Source: Cheiracanthium punctorium
Lineage: Eukaryota; Arthropoda; Arachnida; Araneae; Cheiracanthiidae
Direction of reading: 5' to 3'
DNA: 64,000 nucleotides
Assembly: GCA_038373885.1 (NCBI GenBank)
Contig: JAWZYV010000685.1
Span: 186,001-250,000, forward strand
Positions 24,701-39,700 of the stretch are shown piece by piece. The translations under genes and the position numbers were made by a program. Within the stretch, counting starts at the first letter, position 1. Every line of letters begins with the position of its first letter. A model generated the notes under the pieces. The model worked only from the letters and a program-made list of their open reading frames with translations, was not told the origin of the DNA and did no database searches.

Positions 24701-27700
24701 TGGAGGAAAGAAGTCACAAATCATATCTAAGAATAGTGACATTTATTCAAGATTTTTTAAAGCAAAAGGTTTTCTAAAACAAACTTTGGAGCGCACATGT
24801 CTTATATACCCCCCCCCCCCTCCCCACTTGATGCTACATTTATGGATGATATTGTATTTTATGCACAGAAATAAAATATAAAAATAGGACACAGTGCTTA
24901 CAGGAATTCAAGGGGTCTCAGGCAAGTCAAGACTCCACCACAGTTCCTTTTACAGCGGAGGGGTTTTTAAAAAAAGTCAATACTTATTCAAGCATGCATA
25001 AATATAGCTACGGTGCATGAAGAATTACTTTTAAAATGCTTGGTTACCCAAGGTATCATAATTTCGGCAAGTCTTATAATTTCACTGCATTAATCTTATA
25101 TTAGTTATTCTATAATTAATTGAAAAAACCTCTTCCTTGAATACATTTATTTTTCTACAGCATTTAAATTGATTATATTTAGGAGGGGGGGTCCAATTTA
25201 TTTTGAGGCTATTGATGTGTAAATACAATGCAGAGGTGGGAAGGAGGACTTAATTTTTCTAATGCAATAAGACACTGATTTATTAATAAATTGGAAAATA
25301 TACAGTTGAAATTTTCAATTATTATTTTCAAGCATACACAACACTTTACCTCATTACTATTAGTAAATGCTAAGCTGTCTTTCAACGGAGTACTGAACAT
25401 GATTTGATCTTCATCCAGATTTTCATTATTTACAAAGCTTTTGGCCTAAAATGAAAAGAGGGTTATTAATTAAAAACTTATCTTTTTTTTTTTTCCATAG
25501 TGAAAATGATTCAGACTTATAGATACACATAAGAAAATGGTTTCACGCAAAAATTTTTGTGAGTACAATCCTGTACTGAAATTCAATTAGTGACTTTCTT
25601 AAACATCGCTACTTTTAGCACACATGTCAGTTTTCATGAAATTAAAATCACTAAACATTTGATGAGTGCAAATTTGCATGTGCAAGGGTACAAGTTTTTT
25701 ACAAGGGAGTTTATCAAGATTTTGTTTATTCTTCCCTAATCTACAGGCAATCTTGAACCCAAATACTTCTTGAAGTGTTAAAATGATCAACTAATCATGG
25801 AACCCATGTTCAACCCTTTTCCTTTGATCACATACAAATGAGAAGACTCCCCCCCTTCAGCAACCAGTGTTGCTGATAAACTCTGGTATTGCCCATCTAT
25901 CTCTAATAAAATGCCTCTGTATACTCTGCCCCACACTTCCCCCTCCTAAACTTTTCTGAATATACTGAAGTTTCCAGCAAGAAAATTATTACCTCCCCCC
26001 TTAAAAAAAGGGAAAAAAAATCTGGAGCTCACAAGAATTTGTACAGTTTTGCTAAGGATTCCCATAGGAACTCTAAAAGGTTTCTGGTACTTAACAGATA
26101 TGCTTTTAGTACAATTGTGCACTTCCATTTAAGAGCATTTGTTCAGCAAAAACAAATAATTAAAAAAAAATTAACAGTTAATCTTTGATTTAAAAATTTG
26201 AATAAAAGACCTGAGAAAAAAAATTCTTTGGAGCACTTATGGCAGTGGGTATTAAAAATATTTAACAGTTATTGAAGTTCAATGACTGAACTTCAAGACA
26301 AAATATAATTATCAATATGCTTATGAAAGGAAATTAAATGTCATTCGCATTGCAAGAATTAACACCCAGATAAAAGTCAAAGTATTAAACATTTTACATC
26401 ACAGCAAAGATACCAACCTTTGGGAGGGGAGAAAACACAGGAGACTGGGCAAAGAAATTAAAATGATATAGAGTGAAAAAAACATGATTTAATGTTTTCT
26501 TTAAAGTTGACTAATCTAAAACACAAAGATCAATTTAATCCCTTCTCAGAAGCTTGATAAAGATACATGTAGATTTCTAAAAATTGTCAGAATACTTTAT
26601 TCAAAATTTCATTTATACTTGTGCTGATGTACAGAAAAAAAAATTGTGTTCTTGGCATTAAACTCAGTTCTCAATTTTCTTCAATGTTACTTTTGGATTT
26701 GATTTATTTATTAAATTTTAAATCCAATACCAAGAAAATCTCAAATCATGAAAGCTTTAAATACATGTATTGAGGACCAGACAAATTCTTAATAAAAAGT
26801 AAATATCAATAAATAAATAAAAAAAAATTGAAAATTCTATAAAGCTGGAGAAATTGATACTTAAAAGTAAAAAAGGGAGAGGTAAAAATAGAAGTCTCTG
26901 TTAAAAATGTGAGAGTTGGCAGGCATGCCACAGTAACTTTCAATTAAACTAGCTACCATGCAAGTTGTTGTTGTTGACTTATTCTACCTGATCTAGACCA
27001 GGTCCATGAGCCTAAGAACCCTCAAATAATCATAAACAAGACTACTAGTATATTTGTCCTCCTTGTCAAGACTAGCTCCCTGTACTGCATTACAGTTGGT
27101 ACATGTCAGATAGGTTTTTTGCTCATTATCTAAAAAAAGAGACTTAATGTGTCCACATGCAAGCCTACTGAAGGAGGCCTACATCAAGGCAATAGAGTTG
27201 TCAAGACCACCTTATCTGGTCTGGACAACTCTATTGCCTTTATGGTAAGGGAACCATGTAAGTAATTTATTCAAAATCAATATTTCCTGTGAATAAATAA
27301 TTCATTTTAGAAATGTCCAGATTCATTTGCGACAAGTGCTTAAAGTAATTGATATGAGTAAAGTAATAAACCTACTTGTGAACGTATTAAATTGAAATTC
27401 ACATCATTATCAGCATCATCAGTTGTATTTGTTTCTTCTGGAGAATTATTATCAGTTTTCTCTCGCAACTGCTCCTGTAATAGCAAAAAAATTCACATTA
27501 AAATTATTACTTAATAAAGAAAACAGTAAAATTAAGTACAAAAATAAAATACAAGTATAAAAAATAAAAGTTAAGTTTAAAATAAAGTACACCTACAATT
27601 TTCTCCATATCTTCTTTTTCCCACTCAGCTGTTTCTTTCAGCACTTCCTGTTCCTATTAAAATAATAATCACAAGTATTAAAATATTTGTAGGATTCCTT

Positions 27701-30700
27701 TTTAACAAAGTAACTCCTGGTATTTTCATTATTTATTCTTTTTTATACAAAAAATTAATTATGTAGCTTAGAATGATTTTTTATTCCCCTGAAAGTGAGG
27801 GAAAATCTTTAAGGGGAAGGGGAAGCTGAACTCGTACTCAGTGGCAACTTAACCTCCCAAAATTTATGGAAATGCTTTGAGGACCTTTTCATTCTTTCCA
27901 ACAAGTATCACCCCAACAAAACCGAAGAACTTACAAATAAAAAATATTTGATAAGCGAATAAAGCGAATAAAGTCCATGATTGGGAGGGTATTAATAAAA
28001 TTTCTGAGTTTCTTAACACATAATACACTTACATAGCTCCTAAAAATTGTTTATTTTTCCCAATGCTTCCAGATAATAGCTGTAATTTTAATTTTCATAT
28101 TTTGTAATTTGTTTATATTACTGAAGTACATTGAGATGGGGTTGTTGGAGGATACGAAATAAAGTTGTACTAAGTTCTCCATATTTAAATCATTTACATT
28201 CTCTCTCTACAGCACAGAGTGGTATTAAATTAATCAAATTTATGGTTAATTTTATAAATTCTAAAGGTTTCTAGGTGATTTATTAAATCTTTATCTATTC
28301 TGATTCTTTTGAAAACATTTTGAATCAAAATACTTTCACAAGAATCCGAACAGATACACAGGCAATAAATAAGCATAAAATATATAGATATACAGGGTTA
28401 GCAAAACTAGAAACTAGAAGAGGCACAGTAGTTTAATTATTTGCTCTAAATTACATGGTTCCAACAGAAAACTAGCTTCTAAAATAAACAGCATCATCTT
28501 TGCTGGTGTCCGGAACATTCTATACACTTTCAGCTATCAGAACATTAACACCCAGAAGAAGAAAAGCATTTAGCAGACTACTATAGGAACAATAAATAGT
28601 ATTGTCAAATTTACCCATTATCTAGATCTGCTGATTTTGGGGAATTTCGAATAACAAAATGGCGAAAACACAACTACTAAATAATGAATTATTAAACACA
28701 AACCTGACGAAAAACACTAGTCATTTCATCTTCCCTGTCTATAGAAGAAGAAGAATGAGATGTTTTCATTGTAACGTGAGGTTCTTCTACTTCGTTTGAT
28801 ATGTTGTATCCATCACAGACAACAAGTCTAACTGTATCACAAGCAGTTCGTAAAGCAGTTAAAGCTTCTTGATATGTAGCACCAAGTAAAGAAGTTTCAT
28901 TAACCTGTAATACTTCGAAAATTAAGACAGCAGCCATACAATAAACAAATTGAGAATATTTCTACATATTCATTATTTTTTTTTAATTTGTCACTTTGTA
29001 CCTAAAGTATGTATTATTTAGAAAGTTCTTTTTCAGTTTCACTTTAACAGCTTTTTCTTTGTGTGTGCGTGTGTTTTAATTATTATTTCTGATATTTTAA
29101 AACTGTTTTATTTAAAAAAGCAGGGGTTGATCCAGGATCCCATCTTTGTTAATTTTCATACCAATTTTTGTAAAAGTAACCTTTTTTCTTAAAATAATTT
29201 ACAAAACAAATTAAAATATATGGCTAAGTCAATGAAGTGTTGTTTTAATCAATTGTACTTTTGTAAAGAGGTCATTTTAATCAATTGTAATTTTGTGAAG
29301 GAACGGTAAAACAGGCAGGAATTTTGTCTCCATAGATCCCTGAGTAGTAAGTGGCATTTCTAAATATTGAATTATACACCACTTATGCATAAGTACTGTA
29401 CACTATTTTTACCAATATGTATTACAATGTAAATTTAACATGAATTATTTCCCTGGCCTTCAATAGAAGTTGTAAAAATTAAATTTTCAAGAATTCATAA
29501 CTTAAGGACTACTATTCATACTTATGGAGAAAACTTATTTTCACCATAATTATTCAAACTGATTTTACCTAAAGAAGTAGCTTTAGAGCAGCATACACAT
29601 ACACAATTTAAAAAAAAAAAAAAAAAATAGCTATATTTAAAATTCATAACAGATAGGAAAATACAAGCATCTTCTACTAAAGCAGTGAGTTCACCAATGT
29701 CAGGAGGCAAAAATAGTATCATTAGTAGTTTGACCTGCATGAAAAAGTTGCCAGTTTAGTAGCCATTTTCTTAATTTTAGTTGCCAAAATAGCAGAATTT
29801 TAGCATGATTTTGCAGTAAAATAAACATAACATTATTTAGCTTCATTTGAGGATTGAATATAATGATAAATTTAAAAACTTCATGTGTCATATAACAGAG
29901 CATATAGTACATTTATTTTTATAGCACAATTAAAAAAACAGATCAGAATGTTTGATAAACAATCAATAGCAACTTTCAAAAGAAAAAGGAGTTGAGAATA
30001 ATCAAAATCCGATTTTCAAATTAGTGGCTTGGAGCAAAGTACAAGTAGCCAAAAACTTAAAGATAGTATGAAAATGACAATTTTTTAATTAAAAAAGTAG
30101 CCTAAATTAGCCCAAGTAGACTAATCTTTAAATTAGTAGCAAAAGTCACCATTTTAGTCACTGGTAGACACCCTACTTAAGATTTCTTCTGAAAACATAA
30201 AATATTTAAATTCATAAATAAATGAAAAATTTATTTTTGAGCAAAAACTTTGCTGCATTTATATTTTCAGTGAAAGGTTGTTATTTCAGCAAGCATGATT
30301 GTTTAATTAAAGATTCACTGCATTTGAATATTTTTACTTATTGTAACAAAACAAAAGCACAATTAAAATTACACTTTAATCTTTACTTTTTTTTTCTCAG
30401 AGATTTCAAAAAATATCCTTACAGATAATTTATAGAAATATCATTAGAATTTAGAAATGTGTCAATACCTCTACTATCCTCATGCCAGAAACCAGGCGAC
30501 CATCCGAGCCAGCAGCACCATCACTATTAATCTGCAAAGTTGAAATATTATGCAATGAGAAAAGAAACCTAAATAATTATCAATAAAAAACAAACCTATT
30601 TTCAAATCAAATGCAAATTTGATTGGAATTAATTAAAGCGAATGATTTACATAATTAAAAGTATAGTCTAAATTATGTTTTTTCTAAAAATCAAATTTGG

Positions 30701-33700
30701 CAGAATTCAATTTATAAATTAATTCTCCACATTTATTTTACGATAAGTTGTAAATAATAAACACAAAGTATAAAAGATACATTGTTGTGCTTAAAAAGAT
30801 AAAAATAGCTGACAGTTACATGGTTCTTACAATTTATCCAACATAAAAATGTAGACATCACCCAAATTTAGGCATTTAAGAGTTTTTAACCTAAAAATTG
30901 TCATTTAAGTTTTAAGGATATTTTGAGACAAGAGCTAGCCCCGAAGAAGGGCAATATGACATTTTCTGCTAAAATCAATTGTCTGTTGAATAGAATTTTA
31001 TTTTGCCATCAAATATTTCCTTTATTATAGGTATCTGCTTAAAAGAAGGCTGAAAAGTTTTACTATATTTAATTGTTAATTTTATAGAAAAATAATATTA
31101 AACAAAACCACAATTAGAAATTGGTATAAAATTTTAATGTTTACATTTACCTTAAAAAAAAAAAACTGATTTCAGAAAGTATCACCAACACAAGCAAAAA
31201 AATTAGTATTAGGACATTGCTATAAAATATTATTGGACATTTAGTGACCATCTAAATTTTACCAATATTTTACCCCAATTATGATAATGCGGCACAGTAA
31301 TTGCATTCAAAATTCCTAATAAGCTATAACACAGAAACAAAAAGCAAATTAGGTTATGAGCTAATAGTACACAAACATACTAATTTTTTAATAACTGATA
31401 ACAACAGTATTTTAATTTATGATTACAACTAACTGATACTTACCCAAGATATAAAAATACCTTCATCTTCTTTATCATATGGATTACCAGACTGACCACC
31501 AACTCCTCCTTTGATTCCCATTCCAAGTTTTTCACTAGAATGCTTTGTTATGACAATTTCCTAAAATGAAAAATATGTTTCAGGTTTTATGTTACAATGC
31601 AGTTTAATTTTTTATTATATAAAAGTCAATTTTATTAATATTAACAAAACTTTTATTAAAAAGTAAATAGTGGTAAAAGAGGATCACAGTATTTTAGGTA
31701 CAAATAACCTCTTTTAAATAAATATTCAATGCTAGTAGACAGACTGTTGTATTTCACTATTGGAGTGAAAAAAAAAATCGAGTTTGTAATAATAAAAAGA
31801 AAAAGAAAAGAGGTAAGTAGCTGTCGCTGACTTGACACACCTAACATGCATTAAAAGTTCTGTTTAATTCCTGGACAATTACTGCTCAGTCAAAAGTCAA
31901 ATTCATTTCTGTCTCTTCAGTTTTATTATGATCAATTCTGCTAAAATTATTAAGATGAAGATGCCACTTTAGACAGATGGAGATACTCAACAAGGAAAAG
32001 GAATTTCCAGCAAAATCATAACACTTAACAAAGCTGCAACGTTCATTTATAAAAGAATTTCCTCAGACTTCTTCAAAATTGTAATCTCTAGCAGCCCTGG
32101 ACAAAAAAGGAAAAAGAAAGATATCCAGTAACTTTTTTGCTTTAATTTTCCTTAAAAGAAGGATTTGACAAATTACCGATCAACTGTGGCTTTTTTTTAA
32201 ATCATGCAATTGTCTTTTTTATCAGTCAATTCCAAATTTCAAAAAATAAAGCCCAGAGAATAAGTGAACAAAATTAAAACCCCATTAATTAAAGTTGCAT
32301 CAATACAAAAACATGTATATTTCACAGTATATAAAAATATTTTGACAGTTGTTTTTTTTTAGTATTTTACAAAGAAAAAGTTAATGTTAGTGCATTAGAA
32401 AGGTAGTGTGCATTTTGAATGTTAGAATTTATTAGAAAAGATGTTAAAGGAAAAAGAACAGTATACTTACAATTTAAATGGGGCAAACCCAAGAATGTAA
32501 TCAGAAATGGAGACTCACCATGCACCATCACCAAATTTATGTGCACATAGAAAGAAATGTTTCAAATAAGTAATAAATACTTTTAAAAAAGATTGAATTA
32601 ACCTTTCTTCAAGAAATGTTTAATGTTTAATATTTGAGGAATTTACTGGTGGCTTATAATTACTACTTACATAAGTAAAAAAAAGCGTGACACAGTTAAA
32701 AACACTCCGTAAATGTGTAATTAGTTTGTACAGGCAGTAGCAACAATTTTAATTCAATGATAATATGACCCATACAAGTTTTAAATACTTATAGTTAACC
32801 TTATGCTGTATATTATATTTTGGGTTTAAAACTAAATGTATTGAATATCATGATTTAAATTTTAGATTCACAATTCAAGACTTGTCTTGATAGTTTATTT
32901 TTCCTATAAAGCCTGTAAATTACTTTGAATAAAAAAAATTATGTAAATTTTATCTAAGCACCTAGGAACCCAAAACAATCTTCTTTGTCTGTCTGTCGTT
33001 CTGACAATGATTCATTTTTGTTCAAACAAGCATAAGAGCAACTGAAAAGACAAATGAAATTTGGTAACATGACAGACGCTTTTCACAGAATTATGTGAGA
33101 ATTGTGTCAAGTTTGACTATGCCAAATGATACTGAAGTTTTACTACAGATTGTCCGATTTGGCAAAAAATGGCATTTTTGCATGTCGTTAATTTTAAACG
33201 GAACACTCCATTAAACTTGATTCAATGAACAATGGCAGATACAGACTTTTTTTTTTTTAGGACTAATTTAAACAAGAGCTGATATGGAACAAACAAAATG
33301 TACATAGAGCAAAATGATACCCGTAAATAATATCTTTTGAGGAAGCTTAAGATTCTAGCCTCACTTCTGGATCTACTAATGCTTATAAAGCTATTTACAT
33401 ACAACAAAATGCAGATTTCGACAATTTAAAAGACATAGCCAAAATTAAAGTTAATTATTAAGAAGAGCAAGTAAACTTAAATTTTTTAACTTTGCTTCCA
33501 TTCAAAAAATTATCACCAGAGTAGTAAAAATTCATGCCACTGAAGACACTATCATGCTTTAAGCTTTCAGCAATTTAATATTCCAGGGCTTTTTTCATCT
33601 AAATGTCTTAAGTCTTTCTATGCTTCTTTGTGTTTTTTAAAAAGAAAGTTATTCTCTTTATTGGAGTGTTTGTGTTTTAAGGCAAACATGCACACGGGGT

Positions 33701-36700
33701 ATCTGCCTAGGATGAGGGGTGCCTTGGTAGGAGGACTTTCTAAGGGGTTCTAATGCATATTCACGTTACATCTGGAGAAAACCTACCAAAACTTCAGACC
33801 ATTAGTCTCTTTGGAGAATGCACTATTCTATACATGTGTCTATCCCTTTTTTTTTTATACAAAATCTTTATTGAAATGTTTACAATCATTTGCTATATTT
33901 ATGTTGGATTGAATAAAAACTGGGCAAAAATAACTACTTTAAACCATGTCTTTTTAATTTTAAGATTAAATGTTATACTTGCAGGAGCAACTAAAAGTAT
34001 CAGAGTCCCTGATTGCTTTAAAAGTCCAGAAAATTCAGATGAGACATTTTATTTATGTTGTTGTAGTATAGCAGTTTTATTTATATCATATCAAAGTGTA
34101 CTTATGTCAAGAAGCATTTAAAATTACATGATATTGTTAAGTAAAAAAAAAAAAAAACCACGCAAAAATTCTGAAGATGAGAGTATGTTGTACAACGGAA
34201 TTAATGATGTTAAATTTCATTATCACAGACAATGCAAAAGATTTTTGGTTTGCATGAATATTTCTGTTTTCTTGAGCAATATTGAATGAAATGACATCAT
34301 TTGCTTTAAAATTTAATCTTTCCTTTCATTTGATGAAACAGAAAAATATAGCAAGAACTCATACATTCCATGCTTATTATTTACATACGCATCAAAGCAA
34401 TATCTTTGAAATTAAAGCACCTCAGTTACAAGACTCCAGAAACACAAATCTGCTTTTAAGACTATACTTAAATCATAATGGATGAATTAATTATGAATTT
34501 CAATCGGTTTATCTAGAGTTTTCACATTTTAAATTACCTGTAATGTCAATTTTGATCTTGTCTAGGCGATATGAAAATTTCATAAATTATTCCAAGAAAT
34601 AGTGTAGCAAGAAATTTCAGCATGCAAAAAGAGTATCATGCACAAAAAGCATTAAAGTACATGCTTAAGAGTTAGAAAGACTGAAAAAGCAAAATTAAGT
34701 ATCATTGTTTAAATATATGTTGCAGCATTAGAGTAAATACTGAAAATCTAATTAGCATTTGAAGGTGCATAAAAAATTATATCAGTTGTAAAAATATAAC
34801 AATAACTCAATAAAACTACACATGCTTGAGTCACATGGTAAAAAACAATTCAAAGCTAAAAAATTTATATAAATTTATATAAGATGAGCTTTTTTACATA
34901 AATCTGCAAAATAAACATTTAGTTATATGGATTTTAATTCAGTAATTTAACATTTAGTTATGCGATGCACAATGCTAAGATTATCATATCAGAATTAAAA
35001 TATGATGCAAAAATATTAAAAAAGTAAAATAAACACATGCATAAATACAAGCTACAATTGCACTGTAAAGATATGACTAATAGTACAAGACTTTTCTATT
35101 AAACCCTACTTCTACAAAAGATTGCCACAATTATTCAATGGATTAGTTTTTAATAATATAAAAGTTAATTTTTAGAGTTAATTCACAATAAATAGATTTT
35201 TAATAATTTACAGTGATTTTATAAAATTTTACATTGAATTTAAATGCAACTTAACTACACTGCTCAATAAAGAAAGGAGGTGTACTCTCAAACAGGAAAA
35301 CTGCTCCTGATATGAAATCCAGACCTACCTATTTCTCTAGAAATAATATATTCTATTTCGAATAAATAGGATTTTCAAAGACATAAAATGATTAACTTCA
35401 ATTAACAAGTACTAATAAGCAATATAGAAATGTGTCCAGCTATAAACAGCAATGCAAATATTTTAGACACAAGCTCTAAAAGTTTCATGTAAAAAATGTT
35501 AACAAGTGCAGATTACGATCTTCATGACAAAAGCAGTTTTCCTGTTCGAAGCAGCTTATAAAAATGAATGCCTTGAAAACATGAAGTTTTGGCTCTGTTA
35601 TTTAAGTACAAGTTATGAAGTTTCAGTAGCAGTAAATTTCTTGTTCATAAGGAAACTACTATTTAAAGAACAAAGCAAGGATTTAGGTAAGACCACCTTT
35701 ATTCATCATAAAAGTCACAAAGATCTATAAACATTCAAGTGAATACAATAAAGTTGATGGTATATACAAATGAATTTTAGTACCAACTCTGAATTTTAAG
35801 GTGTACAATAGCTGAATTTTGTTCCTGTTTGTGCACACAGTAAGATGTACAAAAGATACATAAGAAACATTCTGATGAAGAACCTAAACTAATGAGCACA
35901 AAAATTTACAGTACAAACACTTGGACCCAGAAGCTACAAAACATTAACTAACAGGAAAATTAAACTATACATCGTATAAAATGCCATAGGACTTGTTTGA
36001 TTTTTAATCCTGACAACCAAGTACAATTGTTTTCATGATAATGCTTGAAATAACAAATATGAAATTCATGCTAAAAATTACAAAAAATCTAGAGAACTTT
36101 CACTGAAACAACTTCTTAATTTGGGGAGGGGGGTACAATGCTTTATTCAGAAACATTTCACTTCAATAGAGACTGAAAACTATTAGAATTATTTTTCAAT
36201 AAACATCTGAACATTAATACTTCAGGAAGAAAATACAAACAATGTTGTTGTAAGAGAGAGTTATTAAAAACTAATAATTATTTAAATTTTAGTGATACAT
36301 ACATTAAATAGCAATACATTTTAATTAGAGTGCAAAATTATTTTCATTGCAAATACACACTGAAGAAAGAAATCTAATAGCATGTATCAAACAAAATATT
36401 TTGCAGGCCTCTCAAAATAAACTATAGTTATAATAGTTTCAGTCTTAAATTACTTAATAAAGCACCATACATTAAAATAATGAAAAAAAAAAAAAAACTA
36501 CCACAAGAAACATTCAAAAAATACAGATCTAATGCTTGAGCTTTTTCAACTAATTCTATCAGAACTTCTTTAAAACATTAAAAATCCCACATTAATTTAA
36601 AATAATAAAAATATCTAATGCTAACAAATATATACACATTATAGGGCTGATTACTGTTGTTAATTTTTCAATTAAAAAAATCAAGTACTTAGAATTTGAA

Positions 36701-39700
36701 TATTGCATGTTAATTTTTACAATGCTAAATAATTAAACCTTTCTTCATTTTAGGGACATAAATTACAAATACTAAATAGCTAAACAAAGCATGTTTAAAA
36801 ATCTCAATCTTTCAGGTAAAAAAACTCAAATGATATGCAATTAGAATCAAGCTTCTTTCTTTCTTCTTTTTTTAAGTTTTTTCTATGTTCACAGAGAAAA
36901 AATTGCAATTGTTTAATTCCGTTTCACAAAGATATGCCAGTCAAATAATAAATACTGTGAAAAGTACTTTGCTGTTAGCTTAAATTTAGAAAATAAAATA
37001 ATTTAAAATTTGACTCCCCTACTTTATTCTAATAATAATAATAACCAAATAGTAACAGAAAACTTATTACTCAATTATTCAGCATTCTAAAATTTGCTTA
37101 ATTCTTGAAATGGTTGCAGTTAATGCTCCCACCCCACCCCAACCCCACCAATTAATAGAAGAAAAAAAGTTTTTCCTTTAAGCTTTGATTTATCACAATA
37201 AATATAGCTTTTCCTTCCCTAGACTGAAGTATTAGCACAAAAGGCAATTATGATTGTAGGTACTCAAATTTCACACACGGCTTCCAAATAACTAGCCGAG
37301 GAAATACCTATTTAATTTTAATGAACTAACAAGATTTCATTATGCTTCATAATGGGATTCTTAATACAGGAGCAAAGTACAGTGACTTATTTTCAAAAGA
37401 TAATAGATGCTACTGAAGAAAGGAAATTATTTGCACTACACTATACAAGTCAATTGGAGGAGGGGTAGGCAACCAATTTTGTTATTTGTTTTCCCAATTG
37501 ATGTAACAAGGTAGACTTGAATTTATAAACATCAAGCATGTTTAAGGCACAAAACTTTAAATACTCCACCTACAGGTAGTACAACAAACTTTTTCTTTTG
37601 CATAACAGATGAATATAACAATTAACTATTGCTAGCTTACACTTTTCGTTGTAAAAAAGTAAAACGGCAGTGCTCAACATTTTGACAGAGCATATTTACT
37701 TAAATAACAATAAATATATATATATAAAAAAAAGAAACGTACAGTATTAGCATAAAAGGAAAGAAAAAAAAAGTTATTTTCATGTTTTATCTGATGATTT
37801 TAGAGTTATATATACAGTATGAAAAGAAAGTATTCTAGATAAGAAAATTTAAGTCAGATGTTCCCCAAAGGCATTATTTATTAATAAAAAGGAAGATAGT
37901 ACATTAATGTTTTAAAAATTATGTAAAGTACTATTTATTTTATAATTTTATTTTGGTATAAATATTAAAATTACAAATTTGTGTACAAAAAGTCTTCTTA
38001 TCAATATTTGAATACTATGAAATAAAATAAAAAAATAAAAAGCATGGGCAATAAACTCATTAATGCAGGATCTACCAAATATTTAAGCAGATTTTATATT
38101 TTATCGCAAAAAATTATGCAACATAACTTTAGAACTACTTGTGGAAATTTTTTTCAAGTATATGACATAATTTGGTCTTTAAAAAATGTTGAAGTTGCAC
38201 GATTTCTTAAAAAAAAAAAAAAAAAAAAAAAAAAGCTATAAATAATTTTTACTTTGTACAATACTTTAGAAAGTTAAGATCTTTGAGCAGCTTTTCTTAA
38301 TATCGATTAAGATGGTTGATTAAGACATGGTAGTAGGAGGGGGAAAGGGGGTTTATATACATTACCCATCAAGTATTTAAACAATTATCTATTTAGAAAG
38401 GTCCGTGCTTTTAATTAAAATGAAAGCCAATTTTATATTTAAGAAAAGGACAATGGACTATCTCCCTTTGCAAAATTTCATGGCACAAAATTCACAATAT
38501 CCAAATGAAAATGCTTTGTAATGATTAAAACTTCAATAGATGTTTTTTCATGAAATCCAAAATTTTAATCAATGAATGTTCAATCTACAACAATTTGCTA
38601 ATCTGATTAAAACAGGTGTGAAATTTAGGCATATAAATACCTCCATGATAATTGAGGATAAGCTCTTTTTATGGAATGACAAATACCTTCAAAATCTATT
38701 CTTTTTCTTGATAATTGAAAATTTAAGAAATTTATGTAGAAAATTGAAATTGAGAAAGTATGAAAAGAAAATTAAAATGTACTGTATTAACAGGTGTATA
38801 TACAATATAGTGCATAGTTTAAAATTCTCTGAATTATTGAAAAGAAAAACTACTAAAATGAGAATTTTTATTTAATTATTATATTTAAATAACTAAAGAG
38901 TTATTAACTATTTTAAAACAAATTAATAGATGCATGCATGCATGAACAATTTAAAGGCAAACTCCTAAAAAATGAAATGCACGAGCAATCTCATTCTTTT
39001 ATGGAAATAATTTTAGGCATTACTGGTGATAATTAAACTTTAATTGCTACTACAAGCATTTAAAATACAAAATATCATAAAATGTGACATGGTTTTAAAA
39101 AATAAAAACTTAAATCTTTTTATAATTTTTGTAACAATAAATATGTATTTATGTATATTCACACAGAAACCCCAAAAGCAGCCATGAAATATCACACAAA
39201 TAAAATAAATAAAATTGATTTTCATTTACTCAAGACATACAAAGCCAAATAGAGGATATACATTTTAATTGATAAATAAATAATTCATTATTTAAAAATG
39301 TGAAATGGAAAATATAACTACATAAAATAATAGTCAAACTGATTTTAATAAAATTTATAACTGAAAAGTTATTTTACAGTATAACAATATTTTTTAAGCA
39401 TGTGTGATTATACATATAAACACATTACAGAAGCTTTGAAATAACTTTAAAATGCATTATTTCTGTTCATGTACATATTGAATTAAAATAAATAAATAAA
39501 TAAATAAATTGATGTCACAGGAAATAAGAATACCACATTAAAACACAATTTCTGATTAATACTGAAGGAAATAGTTCATTAGAAAAATTACTCAAAAATT
39601 TTTCAAAACCATTGCATCAAACTGCAAGACATATTTAAATACAAATTTTGCATTATCACAGATATGCAGTGAAACATAAAACAGATACTGACTAAAGTAA

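Noticed and set aside
33753..34121. 122-codon open frame on the plus strand
   Set aside because: The sequence is rich in Ile, Leu, Phe and Cys as expected from chance AT-rich frames, shows no domain, and lies in a scrib intron.
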